Below the pieces are notes generated by a model that was given only the letters and a program-made list of their open reading frames with translations, did not search any database and had not been told where the DNA came from. A stretch of DNA of 64,000 nucleotides from Topomyia yanbarensis (taxonomy: Eukaryota; Arthropoda; Insecta; Diptera; Culicidae). Position 1 is the stretch's first letter; the number at the start of each line of letters is the position of its first letter. Positions 1-11,739 of the stretch are shown here, piece by piece. Where the stretch lies: the NCBI RefSeq assembly GCF_030247195.1, contig NC_080672.1, forward strand, positions 404,133,037 to 404,197,036. The letters run 5' to 3'. The position numbers were made by a program, and so were the translations under genes.

Positions 1-251
1 AAGCCCGCGTTCGAGCTCTACGTAATAACTCCCTTCTGCGAGTTCCGTTCAGGAGAACCAACTATGGTTGCCAGAGCGCTGTAACCGGACTCCAACGAAT
101 TTTTGACAGTGTGGCGACGGCCTTTGACTTCAACCGGACGCGGAATGCTATAAAAGCGAAAATGTTGTCAATTTTAAAATGTAATTAGTTTAAACAACCA
201 CCATTGGGGCCAAGGGGCTTGTTGGTGAAGGTAATAAACATAAACATAAAC
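1..251 (+). mobile_element. 3' end of a LINE (Jockey/CR1-like), cut by the window edge
   Basis: An open frame read from base 3 ends in TAG at 186-188. Its last residues include VPFRRTNYG and a basic tail, the pattern at the C-terminus of Jockey/CR1-type ORF2 proteins; the LINE at 24433-26115 ends in a comparable way (RRSTHRTQYG). A short 3' UTR follows and finishes in tandem TAAACA units near 228-251, a typical LINE tail. Only the 3' end is in the window. Confidence 0.7.
3..188 (+). CDS. C-terminal fragment of a LINE ORF2 protein (partial)
   Basis: The 61 visible codons run open from the window edge to TAG. They contain RVPFRRTNYG, then a segment rich in aromatic and basic residues ending in KCN. 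This is the region after the reverse transcriptase domain in Jockey/CR1-type elements, with no catalytic motif of its own. The rest of the ORF lies outside the window, so whether the parent copy is intact cannot be told. The call rests on motif resemblance to the second LINE in this window. Confidence 0.6.
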   Translation, partial: ARVRALRNNSLLRVPFRRTNYGCQSAVTGLQRIFDSVATAFDFNRTRNAIKAKMLSILKCN

Positions 252-1539
252 AATAGACTCACAGTCAAATAATTTTGTCATACGACAATATACTCACATA
301 GCATTTGCCATAGATTCGTTGCTACAAAGGCTAAGCAAATCAACGTTGAACGCTTTCCACGGATTGTGCAATAGAGACTCGGTTTGTCGATTTGCTGCCC
401 CGTGTAGTTTGAGGTGAGGTTACGTATTTTCCAACAATAAATATTAGCACAAAAATCTATCTACAGACGAAACGCACGTAAGCGATGAAGAGAATGTACT
501 GCTGTGGATAATGGGTGTACGATTGGCTTCCAATTTCAATTTTCGACGTGAACTGAAATAAATACGGTGTGTCATAATGGGTTACCAGTGAATAGCATAA
601 CACACCCAAAAATAATGAAATTTAAACGACATGTAAATCAATACGAATGTAAACATACAACAATTTAATCAAAAATTTGATTGAAAATTACGTTAAAATC
701 AATTGGAGCATCAAACAGCATACAGTTTTACACTTTCATTCGTGTAATATTACATGTCATTCATTTTACAGTAGTTTTAGAGTAAAAATACATTGAAGGG
801 CATCCGTTTAAAGAATCTGTAATTTTCAATCCACGTGTAAAATTCTAATTAAATTCGTTGAAGAAAGCACGACAAGTCGTGTGTATTTGTGGTGGAACTT
901 AATTTTACATTTATATTCATGCTCCAAATATGTGCATGAAAATAAACTTAAAATTTCAAAATATTTTTTTCTGTGTAAGTACAGTTGATAGCACATAACC
1001 AACATATGTAAACTTGTGTAGAAGAAACTTATCTAGCATGCAGGACTGTTCTGTTCAAGCCATTAACGGATTTGTAGAAGTTGAAAGTCATCCCGAGAAC
1101 TCGATTGGAGATATCGAAGCATTTCTAATTACGTACTATCTGAATGGCATGGCATGGCATGGCATAAAATAAATTATAAACGCCATCATAGACGATCATC
1201 CTAACGCTAATGATGTGACATAAAGAACGCGTCAGAGAATCTTGTTTGGCACCCTTCGTCACAAGTTTGACCGCATCAACCAGTAACACGGGTGACGTCG
1301 TGCAAACTGTCGGAATACGAATTGCAAATTGCCATAGCGTAATTTAATACATGTAATAAATTATATAAAACTACTCTTGCAGGAATGGTTTTAGATAAAA
1401 AAAAATTTAAAATTTTGGTTACCTATGACGGGCAAGGTTGTTTGAAACTGTCATCATTAAGCTTTTTGTTTCCCCATGAGTTACCCGCCGATTTACCTTT
1501 CTTTCCGTTCGTTATACCATAAGCAGATATAACTGGACG
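252..1539. other. Gene-free AT-rich stretch
   Basis: No open frame of interest and no recognised repeat boundary. A short TGGCA run (four units) lies near 1144-1163. Confidence 0.5.
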
Positions 1540-1614
1540 CGTATGGTGCTACTTCAGCTTCGAGTGACTCTATAATAATTATAAAAGCACTCGAACCTGA
1601 AGTAGCACCATACG
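1540..1614. repeat. 27-bp inverted repeat, compact hairpin
   Basis: The arms 1540-1566 and 1588-1614 are complementary over 27 bp with one mismatch, separated by a 21-nt AT-rich loop. The transcript would form a strong pre-miRNA-sized stem. It could equally be a tiny foldback element; no target duplication is visible. Confidence 0.6.
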
Positions 1615-2748
1615 TGTTAAGTCAGCTACATTCGAATTTTGCCAGAATTATACTATTTAAAAATTAGCATGAATTATGGCAAAAATAAATTACGAATTAT
1701 AATGTAAAAGATGCTTTGATTCTAAAACAAACGCGTTTTTCTCGAAATCAATACAATGTCACTTAGTTCGGTTTGATTTAACACCGACCAATTCTTAGAT
1801 GAGCCTCATCCAGCTCGGGTGCCTAACATTAGAAATCTTCGGAATCTTTGGTTGATTCTCCGTATTAACAGGGCGGAGTCTGGTGCAGTGTGCAAAAAAA
1901 TGACTTCTTTTTTGTTCGCATAAATATTAGTATTGAACCTCTAGAATAATCTCCCGCAACCACAGTGGCCACGCTAAACTTCTTTCGTTTTAAACCGTGC
2001 AATGCATTCCTCGCGCGTATTTTCATTAACATTATCGAAAAACTAACAGCGATAAAATAAAGTATAAACAATACACTCCAAACTACTTCTACCCAAATTT
2101 ACAACACAAAATACCCAATGGGTCATTTTGTACAGCGTTTTTCCGTGCAATTTGATGTGGGACACCCTATAATAGTGTTTATCTCGAAACCACGTTTTTC
2201 AAAAACCAATCAACGAATTGACTTGATTTTTTTTTTTAAATGCGCAAGCCTATCTATGAATTACAGAAAACTTAATAAAAATAATTTCTCCCTATTATTT
2301 TGACGAAAAGTGAGCGAATTTTACAGTAAAATATGAGATTTTTCGGTTTTCATGAAGCCATTTTCCGAAACTTCTAACTTTTTGCTACTTTTTTTTGTTC
2401 ATCGAGTTACTACAAGTCTAAACTTAACAAATCATATTGAATTTCCTGTGTCCGACAATTTTATCAAGAGTTATCGTGTTCGCCGCAGCGCTCCTCGACG
2501 TGGAAATGGTTGGACGTCTACTCTTAGAACGCTCGTATATGTGGCTCTGAATGACTGAAAATATTTTTCCTTGCACAAAGAATGTTTAAATAGATCTTAA
2601 CATTACACAAAAGATCCATTGTTGCGTAGCCTTCAAAAGCGTAAAACAAAATTACTTTCGGTTCGAGCACTTTACACCAGACGCTCCTCTTAAAAAGTCG
2701 GGCTCGGATCGGGTTTCTCAAATTATAAAAGGTTCTGGTTTTACAAAA
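1615..2748. other. Gene-free stretch
   Basis: Only short, unrecognised open frames on both strands, without codon or motif support. Confidence 0.45.
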
Positions 2749-2860
2749 TTTGGCCGAATGCCATTTGGCCAAATGGCATCTAATATGATTTGGCCGAATG
2801 CCATTTGGCCAAATGGCATCTAATATCATTTGGCCGAATACTATTAAACCGAATACTAAT
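2749..2860 (-). repeat. Array of TTTGGCCGAA repeats with two 18-bp palindromes
   Basis: A 40-bp unit is repeated exactly at 2749-2788 and, nearly so, at 2789-2828. Each contains the perfect palindrome GCCATTTGGCCAAATGGC (2760-2777 and 2800-2817). The core motif TTTGGCCGAA is the reverse complement of the motif in the array at 7913-8011, so the two arrays face opposite ways like array-type terminal inverted repeats. No target duplication could be found around the pair. Confidence 0.75.
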
Positions 2861-3737
2861 TTAATTGAAATTAGCGTTATTTTTTTCGTCATTTTGAATC
2901 ATTTTATTGAATTACAAAATTACAAAATAATCATTTGCGTGATATACATTGTTTGCAAATTATGATTTTCGGTAATGGTCAACGTCATAACGGATCGAAA
3001 TATGAATACGTTAAGTCTGTTATTCCGTTGAACATTACCAAATTCCTAAATTGAAAATTAACAAATTAACTGTGTACTATTGCATTACGCAAAAAGTAAA
3101 ACACAATATAAAATTTAACCCTCAAAAAGGCAATCTAAAATTGGGACGTCACGAAGCATCGCTCCTAAGACCCAATGCAATCAAAAGCCTCTTTTTTGTC
3201 GTTTTATCAGTGAGAGAATCGAAAGCCCGAAAACGCTAAATCATCTGTATATCAAATCACAAGCTCATTTAAGCTAGAGAACTGTAACTAGCAGGGCATC
3301 TGAGACCCGTTTCCATTTTGAGAGTTAAGTTTCTTTAAAACTTTGTGAGCAACTTTGAAGTCGTTTTATGAACCGAGAAATTTAGCATATTACTAAACAA
3401 ATGTCAATGCTACATGTTAGATTCGATAATCCGTAGTGCTCAGTTTACTCGGGATAACTGAACCAAAAATATATATTGTGAAATACGTTTGTAATATATT
3501 CAAAAAGTATTACCTAAGGTACATACATTAAGGTATGACTTATGGATTTTTTCATAAGGACATGAAAACGGCAAAGCATACAATCTTCTGAGATATTGGC
3601 TTTCGTTTTAATGATATAGTTGAAGTGGTTAATCCCTCGTGGAGTGTGATATTTGCAATCAATTTTTGAAAGTACGAAAAACAAGGTCATGTGACCAGAA
3701 ATCTTCAAGAGCTTCGTTTTGTGAGCATATAGGTATA

Positions 3738-6700
3738 CAGGTCAACCTCAATTATTCGGGGGTTTGATTTTACGGGTGTTTCGAAAAAGAATATCTAATT
3801 ATAGAGCTAATTCGGTCATTGCAATTAATAGAACTTTTTTTAGGGAACAGGGGACTAGGGTTACTGCTCTTAAAATGTAAATTGAATCTATCTCAGAATT
3901 GCGATGGTGTCCTTATCTGTATTTTTACATTTTCTTGCTCTGAATTTTAATGCTAGATTGTAGAGAAAAGCTTCCATGAGGTCTGGTGAAATGCTTCTCA
4001 AGATAGAATTCTACTTAGATTATGATTTATTCAGGATACTGATCGAGTCATGCTCATATTTTCAATGAAATCCTGTGAAAAAATTCTGATGAATAACCTG
4101 CTCATATTTCCGGCGAAATTTGACCCAAGGCTGCTCTTCCCTCTTCAAAATTATGACAGAAGCCTGATCAAAATTTAGACGTTATCTAGCTTATAATTTT
4201 TGCTCAGAATTGGCATGTTTAACCCGTTCATGCCCATTTTATAGATAAATAACGTTTTTAAGCAGTCATAACGTTTGGCTTAGAAAACATTTGTTTACAA
4301 CAAGTAAGGCTTATAACTCAAACTATTACCTTTGATTTGAACATCAACAGTTATAAGTATCACCAGTAAAACAGAAGTTATTGCAACCGGTCTTATATGA
4401 TTCCGCACTACTCAGTGCCATCAGAGACAGTTTCTGTTAAAGGTGCAATATAATCGTAGTCTGGCAGAATTATTGAAAACTAATGAAACGTATTAATTTA
4501 GATTGTATTCGACAACGTTTTCCATGCTATTGGACAATTGTACATACTCTAGAAGCATGTATTGAGCATCGAAAGGTAAAAATTGAGCAGCTTCTAGCAC
4601 TGCGAGAGAAGCACCTATCTTGAAAAAAAACAGGTTTTCGTGTTTCATGACCCCAACATTTCCAAGGAAAAATAGGTTTGAAACCTTATATGTGGTAGAA
4701 AAAGATGCTCAAGAAAGGATTAACAAAATTCAGATAGCGGAAGCGAGTTCAGTTCTTGGGCCGATCAAGCAAAGGAGGATATTTGGCCATGCAAAGAGGG
4801 CGCCAATAGCACTTCTCGCTGATACTGCCAGGAATCCATCATTGATCTAACTTGACCCAAGGAACAGATAACCCCTGCTTACTTACTTACTTAGTGTTTG
4901 TATCAGTCTATAGGAAATTACGGGATTGTAAAGTCGTTTTATCTAGGGAAGCGGGTAGGCTGTGGTCGGTGGGTACCTAGGTGCATGAAGCTGACCGTTT
5001 TTTGCATGTAGGTAAAATTTCGAAGAGCCATGAATATCCGTTACCTTGGTCTCGATTTAATAAGAAAGGAGACGAATGTTTGAAAATTTCCAGGCTTTCA
5101 GCTACGTCTAATTTCCAAGGATTAGAGACTTGACGCTGAATTTTAATATCTTCTATAGTTAAGTTATGTTTTTCTGAAAAAGCGTGGTCCGCTACCTTGG
5201 ATTTGAAGTGGAATGGTAAATCTTTAGCAGATTCTCTAGAAGCTTTTGCTATTTCCGCAATATGCTCTTAGAATCGAATTTCTAATGTTCTCCTGGTTTG
5301 TCCAATATAAACTTTATCACAATGTGAACATGATATTTTGTATATCCCCGATTTTCTCAGTGTTTCTATCGGATCCTTTGTGGATCCAAGTATTGATTTT
5401 AGCTGGTAATTTTTACTACTGAAAACTAGATCTACACCAAACTTTTTTAATTTTTTCCTAAGTGGATAAGCCGTATTCTGATTGAAATCTACTGCTATCC
5501 TTTTTAAATTTTCAGTTGTTGGAGTTAAGGTTGTGAGGTTTTGCTTATGAAGTATTCTAGATTTTTTATTAATTATTGATTGGATGGTTTGCTCTGGATA
5601 CCCGTTGAGCTTACCTGTTTTGAAAATGAATTCAGTTTCTTTAGTTTTTGCTTCTTCCCCTAATGGTAGAGTAAGCATCCTATGGACCATGTGGTGAAAA
5701 GCGGCCATTTTATGCAGATATGAATGGTTTGAAGTATTTGGTATAATTCTCTCAGTATTTGTAGGTTTCCTATATATTTCGAAAGTCAAGGACCCCCCTT
5801 CTCTTTTTACAAGCACATCCAAGAAGGGCAAATTGTTATCTTTCTCTTCTTCATGTGTAAAATTGATATTTTTATGGATGTTGTTAATGGTTTTCAACAT
5901 CCGGGATAAATTTTTACGTTTGATAATACAGAAGATATCGTCAACGTATCGCCACCAGCGTTCTGGTAGCTCACCTTTTTCTTTTAAACATTCTTCTAAG
6001 TTTGCCATAAAAAGTTCACAAAGAAATGGAGAGAGTGGGTTACCCATCGGAGCACCCGTGGTTTGTTTATAGAAGACACCCCGGAATGTGAAATAATTTT
6101 CTTCCATGCAAAGGCGAGTAAGCTGGATATAAGATCTTACTTTGCTTTTCCATAGACTGTTGTTATTTTGTTGTAATAACCAATCCTCTAGTAGGCTAAT
6201 TGAATCTTTTTCAAGGACACTTGGGAATAGTGCGGTTACGTCAAAGGAGACCATAATCTCATCGTCTTTGATTTCACCTGAGTTTTGAAGTTTGAGAGTG
6301 AATTCTTGTGTATTGGAGATGGACCGGCTGGAAAACTTTTTTGGCATATTTTGAAATTCTTGTACTAGCCATTTTGCAATTTTTTGGGTTGGGGCACCTA
6401 TTGATGAAATAATTTCCCTGATTTCATTTCCAGGTTTGTGAATTTTTGGGAGTCCTTTTATTCTGGGTAAGATGGGATTCGAAGTTTTGAAACGAGTGAG
6501 ATTCTCACCCAAGAGGGGTTTACAGTCTTTAAGAGTTTTTTCAACACGTTTAATCATGTCCGGGAGGGGGTTCGTTCTCTGTGCCCTGTACGGGCCAGAT
6601 ATAATTTTTTGTGTCATGTCAGCGTCATATTGTTCTTTGTCCATTATTACAACTTTATTTCCCTTGTCAGCCTTTAAATAAAAAACTGGCTTTCCCCTCA

Positions 6701-7531
6701 ATTCTTTTATAATTGTAATTTCTTTAGTTTGACATTTTTGTGTAGTATTTTCTTTAATTATTTCCGCTGTCGTGGATCTAGCGTCATTAATTGTTGAAAA
6801 ATGAAGGTTACAATTATTGATACCTGTCTCTAGGTCAATGATTACTTGTTCCAAATTTGGTCTGGATGCTATTGCATAGTTAAGTCCCTGATTTAACAAA
6901 GTCGATTGTTCTTCGGTAAAGCTCTGAGATGAACGATTTACCACAAAGTCATTTAAAATGTGTACTGTCGGTTTGGGTCGGTCAATGTAGGATTTTAGTC
7001 TTAGATTGTCGAACTTCTTGTCCAAAAGTTTTCTCTTTCTTTCGGATTCACACTTTTCTGCAACTTTCACTTTTGTTAGGAACAAACAAAAACTCATTGG
7101 GTGTTCTTTAGCCAATTTCAAATGCAAGCTATAGCACTCCAATGTTGTCACATTTAATACACTATATAAACGTTTTATACTATGATTTAAGAAATCGGCT
7201 TCCATCTTTTTCACTACACTTAAAGGCACGGTCTTCAACTTGACTTTATGACAAGTTGGGGTCAATTGAAATTTTTTACACTTTCTAAGAAAAGCAACGT
7301 CTTTATGTAATCCCGCGATTTTTTTTCCTAAGGCTAATAAATCTTGAAAGTCCTAAAAATCGACTAGGGCCAAAATAGGTAAATTTGTATTTACCATAAC
7401 AGGGAATTTATCCTGTTCATTTTGTTTACAATTTCTGAATGAAGCTTAAATCCATAAAATAATACAAAAAAGTTTCACTCGATTGTCCGGGATGAGATTT
7501 TTTAAATGCCCGGATAATCGAGTCTGACCTG
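3738..7531. mobile_element. Pogo/Tc1-like TIR pair enclosing a Penelope insertion
   Basis: The left end begins CAGGTCAACCTCAATTATTC and the right end, read on the minus strand, begins CAGGTCAGACTCGATTATCC; about 19 of the first 25 positions agree. This resembles pogo/Tigger-type termini. TA precedes the left end but CG follows the right end, so the expected TA duplication is not intact. No transposase is visible. Most of the right-hand interior is the Penelope-like element, which must have inserted later. An ACTT microsatellite lies near 4879-4893. Confidence 0.5.
4977..7352 (-). pseudogene. Penelope-like element RT + GIY-YIG endonuclease, one internal stop
   Basis: The frame is open from 7352 (just inside a TAG) to 4977, 792 codons, broken once by TAA at 5268-5270 (codon 695). 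Penelope RT landmarks are visible: KADKGNKVVIMD, LPKIHKPG, SFDVTALFPSV with catalytic D371, TTGAPMGNPLSP, RYVDDIF with YVDD at 469-472, and LPFLDVLV. The GIY-YIG endonuclease follows: GIY at 669-671 and YIG at 682-684. The stop replaces a residue 11 codons after YIG; 96 further codons stay open and keep a Penelope-type C-terminus (DHAF..KHN, ESLEIF, LNRDQGN..SW). No ATG precedes the first conserved residues, so the N-terminus is probably truncated. A single stop suggests a young copy. Penelope elements prime reverse transcription at nicked DNA. Confidence 0.9.
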
Positions 7532-7912
7532 CGCAGAAGGCTAAAATTCTCTATTCCCAATATTCTCGAAGCTATAAATTTATATTATAAATTTGTTGTC
7601 GTTGTTCATAAATAATCCCTTTAAAACTTTTTAGCATAACTCAAGTATAATCCAGAAAGCTGGTTATCTTATCATGATACATGTCTTTCAAGAAGAGAAT
7701 AATAGGTCTATTTCTTATGATTTTGAAGTTAGTGTTGAATTTTTGATTTAAGTTGCGAAATTTTCAACTTTTGAACGGGCATCCATTTTAGTTGAAATTT
7801 GAAGCGCTATTACTATTACAGTAAAATATGAAAAATTGAATTTGTTTCTTGTTGTAGCCAGTAAAGTTATAGTTATAGTTGAAAAAACAATTCTCGAGAT
7901 AACAAAAAATAA
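7532..7912. other. Gene-free stretch between pogo-like end and 15-bp array
   Basis: AT-rich with no coding signal. It is presumably interior sequence of whatever carries the outer 15-bp arrays. Confidence 0.4.
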
Positions 7913-8011
7913 CATTCGGCCAATCGACCCTTTCGGCCAAATAACATTCGGCCAAAGAGTGTTCAGCCAAACGGCATTCGGCTTGATGTCTTTCGGCCAA
8001 ATGACCGAATA
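7913..8011 (+). repeat. Array of 15-bp TTCGGCCAAA repeats
   Basis: At least six imperfect units with a period of 15 bp, each built on TTCGGCCAAA plus five variable bases. The array is inverted relative to 2749-2860. The period is exact across the last five units. Similar 15-bp arrays occur at 47489-47633 and at both ends of 61801-63925. Confidence 0.8.
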
Positions 8012-9234
8012 CCGCAGGATTTATTTTTGCCCACTCAGTCGTCTTGCTTACCGCTCCTTCCGGCTTGCTTCTGGTCTGGTCGACCGGATCGGTCAATCGG
8101 CACGTGTGCGTTAGTTTTTGTTCCGGCGAAATGATGCATTTTATATGAATCTATACAGCCGCATACATCTCCATGCAAAATCGCAGAACTTGAGCCCGCA
8201 GGAAAATGAAAGAAATTAATTTTCCGTGTTTTTTTTCTAGCACGCATTTACTAGTACGCTGGACTACTTTCTAATGGGACGGGATTGTTATCTGTCGGTT
8301 TTCTGACGAATTTGTTTTTCACCCTGTGTAGCTCACTCATTTATGCTTTGGAAGGCTACTCATTGACCCTCGCAGGGGTTTTTCCTGTGACGAGGTATAA
8401 CGATAGAAATATGTTCGAATTGTTCTAGCGTTAAATAGAATTGATTACCATGAGTGAATGATTTTCGATTTATCTGGCAATTGCAATTCTCCTATCAAGC
8501 TTCGAAACAGTTTATTGAACGCGTTGTCGTGCCAGCGCCATATAAATTTGAAATTAAACCAACATGTCATCTTATTTAGCTGTGCGAAGGCTGAAAATTT
8601 ATTTGATTTTATTTGTTGGATCTGCCGTTCTCATGTATGATCAATTTAACCATTGATATCGTTTTCATTTACAAACTCAATTTCGACCATTGCTGGACTA
8701 TTTATAAAATCAGTCGCCATCACAGACTTATGGTTGATTCCGGCAAAGATTCTGCATGTTTGGAGAATTTAAGTTTCAATATAATATAATAATATAATAA
8801 TAATTAACAAATAAATATCGAAAAAATGACATAATGCTAAATCAAATATTGCCGAGCTTGGTGGTTATTGTAGATTTTAAGGGTGATAGTAAAAATCGAA
8901 TGTAATGGAAAAGTCCACCTTATCAAATCGCCTGCCAAATTAAATATGTTTAATATTATTCACGGATATGTAAAGACTCCAAGCCTAAGCTTAAATCATT
9001 TGATGGACTATAGATTTAAACTTAGGTACCATTCTTGAATTTTGCAAAAATTACTCAAAATTTATACACGCTCTCTCCTTTGTCACAAATTATCTCTAGT
9101 TTCTTAATCTCCCCGCCTCTAGCACGTCGTTTTTTATTATTATTCCTCCTAAAGCGAGAAAAATATATTATTATTTCCAAATTTTACACTTACTTTAAAT
9201 AGTTAAAGTAGTTATGGAATTAGAGTTTCGCCTT
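8012..9234. other. Gene-free stretch
   Basis: Slightly less AT-rich at 8030-8240, otherwise featureless. The open frames here are short and antisense-paired, with no motif. Confidence 0.4.
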
Positions 9235-9673
9235 CGTCTCACCAGAATCCGACACTAACTTAGAGACAGAACTAAGCTTACGTGCGTCGGTTTGACGCTA
9301 GCTAAAAAAGGAGACACAGCTCATTAGAACACCCCTAGTCAAGCGTGATGTCCAGCAAGAAAAGAAGCTCATTTTAAGCTGATGAGAAGTAATGAAATCG
9401 AAACACTTGGTTTGGCTTAGCAAGCCAATTCAATACACGCTATGCTATATTTATCCTTAGTGGAGAGCAATTTTTGTGAAAACTAACGTTTCAATTTCAG
9501 TAGTTCCCATCAGCTTAAAACGAGCTTCTTTTCTTACGGGACGTCACGCTTGACTAGGGGCTGGATAAGGAACACAAATTGTGCCTCTGTTGTTTTGGAT
9601 ATAGCGTTAATCCGGCACTATACGCTTATAGCTTAATTCTGTCACTAAGTTGGTGTCGGATTCTGATGAGACG
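9235..9673. mobile_element. 439-bp foldback MITE
   Basis: Long inverted arms: the left arm starts CGTCTCACCAGAATCCGACA and the right arm, read in reverse, starts CGTCTCATCAGAATCCGACA. Complementarity continues in blocks to a centre near 9440, including CCCCTAGTCAAGCGTGA. No coding capacity and no obvious target duplication. Confidence 0.75.
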
Positions 9674-11287
9674 GACTAACTAATTTGGTGCTAAATTAAA
9701 CATTAGATGTCTCATTGGGAAAATTTGAAGCGACTATTTTATAGTGCTTACAGTTTTTGATTAAATTCTGCAAAAAATGAATAAATTCATTCAACAACTG
9801 AAAGTTGGAAACTTCACCACATATTGAAAAATGTTGAAAATTCAAAAAATATTTATATTTTTAAAAAAACTTACGATAGAGATAATAATTATATTGGTAT
9901 TTTCGAAGTCCAAATTGATTAGGTTCGTAAATAACGAACGAGTAAAATTAGCATATGAAAATTTCAACGATAAATTTAAACTTCAACTCATATTAATATT
10001 TCTGAAAACTGAACAGATTTATGTAACTATCGTATCGATAGCGCCGAACATTATCACAGTAATTACCATCAACCAAACCCTTCTAGCATCCGCCATTTTC
10101 TTCCCATTTTTCAGACAATTTCGTACAAACTTGCACCTTCCAAAGCCCCGATAGAAAAAAAAACTAATTTTCTCATCACAGCAAAATAGCTTCGGCGAAG
10201 TTCTAAATCTGTGCGACCACCGGTGGAAAACTATTCGCATGGAAATATGTTTTTAATTAAAACTTTCGACAATGATGGCAGCGCGCACATCTGTTATTAT
10301 AGCAACCCAACAAGATCATTTTTTCCCTCCGAACCCGCACTGTGCAAAACGAAAAGAACTCAAAAGCCAATTTTCCCCCTGCGGCCCGCCAGATCACCTG
10401 GGCACACTCGAATGCAAACAAAATCACCTAACCACAATGAACTGGAGGTAGCAGCCAGTGCCGCACTCGCTCCGACATCAGTAACATCGGACCAGGAGGG
10501 AAAACTTTTCCCATTTGCACCTCGACGAGGAGGCAACCCGATCTCCGGGCGTCGTCCGTCCTTTCGTTCGTTCGTCGGTTTGTCCGTTCGCTTCTTCGGC
10601 TCGTCAGTCAGCCAGTTAGTTAGTCAGTTAGTCAGTCAACCAAGTCCTTTATGATGGGGGGAACCGTTTTGCCTTTTGTTCGTTGCTTCATTCAAACCGT
10701 TAAATCAGGTAGAAACACTGATTACATTGTCACTGTTCGGAGGAACCGCCCGACCAACCGGTTCCGCAGAGTGCAGAAAAAAAGGAATGTTCCATCGTGT
10801 CCATTTTGTTAGATTTATGAAAATTCTACGTCATTGCATATTGTTCCGAATGGTGAATGGTGGTGATTTGTGCTGGTCAGCCGGTTGAGGACACCGACCG
10901 TGGCTCGTGTTTGTTGTCTGTGGAAAACCACAAAATGCGTTTTTCTTCTCGGATGGCGGAGGTCGACGCGATTCGCTGCACTCGAAGCCATTGTCGGAAA
11001 CAACGAGCTCATTTCTCTTGGGTGTTTTCTAAACTATTCAAATCATTGGTGCAGTCAATTGAACATATTCCAAAGCGATGAATTATTGTCTCAATCTATT
11101 AATAAAGATAGAAAGTTCGTGTTTATTGATCAAATTTTGCCTAATGATTAGAAGTAAACATGTTATAGATATCGATGAACCAATTAATTTAAGAATTTCT
11201 ATCTAGACGTTGCAAAGTCTTCGCTATGTTTTACATCTATCTTCTAAGAGTTTGTATGTATGTGATTTATGGACTCCCAAACGGCTG
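9674..11287. other. Gene-free, with a less AT-rich segment at 10300-11010
   Basis: A longest open frame of 147 codons (10211-10654) is Pro/Ser/Arg-rich and ends in a TTAG/TCAG simple repeat (near 10600-10640). It has no homology that I recognise and looks like chance. The base-composition shift could mark a 5' UTR exon or promoter of a gene outside the window, but nothing here proves it. Confidence 0.35.
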
Positions 11288-11511
11288 AAGGTTCAACTGA
11301 GAAAGCTTGGAAGAGCAGTCATTTTGGAAAACGGAAAAAAGCAGTTTTTTCTCACACCGTTGGAATAATCTTCATAGAAATCAATCAGCAATACACCATT
11401 CTCTGGATACATTGATTCATTTTCATGAAGATTTTTCCAATGGTTTGAGGAAAAAACTGCTTTTCCGTTTTCCAAGATGGCCGTTTATTAAGGCGTTCTC
11501 AGTTGAACCTT
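11288..11511. mobile_element. 224-bp foldback MITE
   Basis: The termini are mirror images starting AAGGTTCAACTGAGAA. The arms also share GGAAAACGGAAAA and a Phe-poor A/T block before a 40-bp unique centre. Non-coding; the target duplication is not clear. Confidence 0.75.
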
Positions 11512-11739
11512 TACCGATTGCTGTAAAAATTTATACGTAATAGACATTTGTTGTGGAGTGCTTCGAAATAAATTCCTTCTCCTATTTCGTTGAAAGTCGC
11601 AGCCACGCGCGGCCGGTATTAGCTAGTTATAGCTCTCTTCCTCGTGTGCCATTTAGGTGATGATTCCATTGAGCCATTTAGCTCCTGTTTCCGTAAGTCA
11701 TTCAGCTCCCGGTTTTATAACGATCTACTCGGATAGTCC

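Noticed and set aside
4620..4850. 76-codon open frame near the Penelope element
   Set aside because: No motif, outside the Penelope coding frame and on the other strand; probably interior of the pogo-like repeat.
7913..8011. CRISPR-like regular repeats
   Set aside because: Units of 15 bp with no unique spacers, in an evident animal genome. They behave as transposon-end arrays.
10211..10654. 147-codon open frame
   Set aside because: Ends in a simple TTAG/TCAG repeat, overlaps an opposing frame, and has no domain or splice support.
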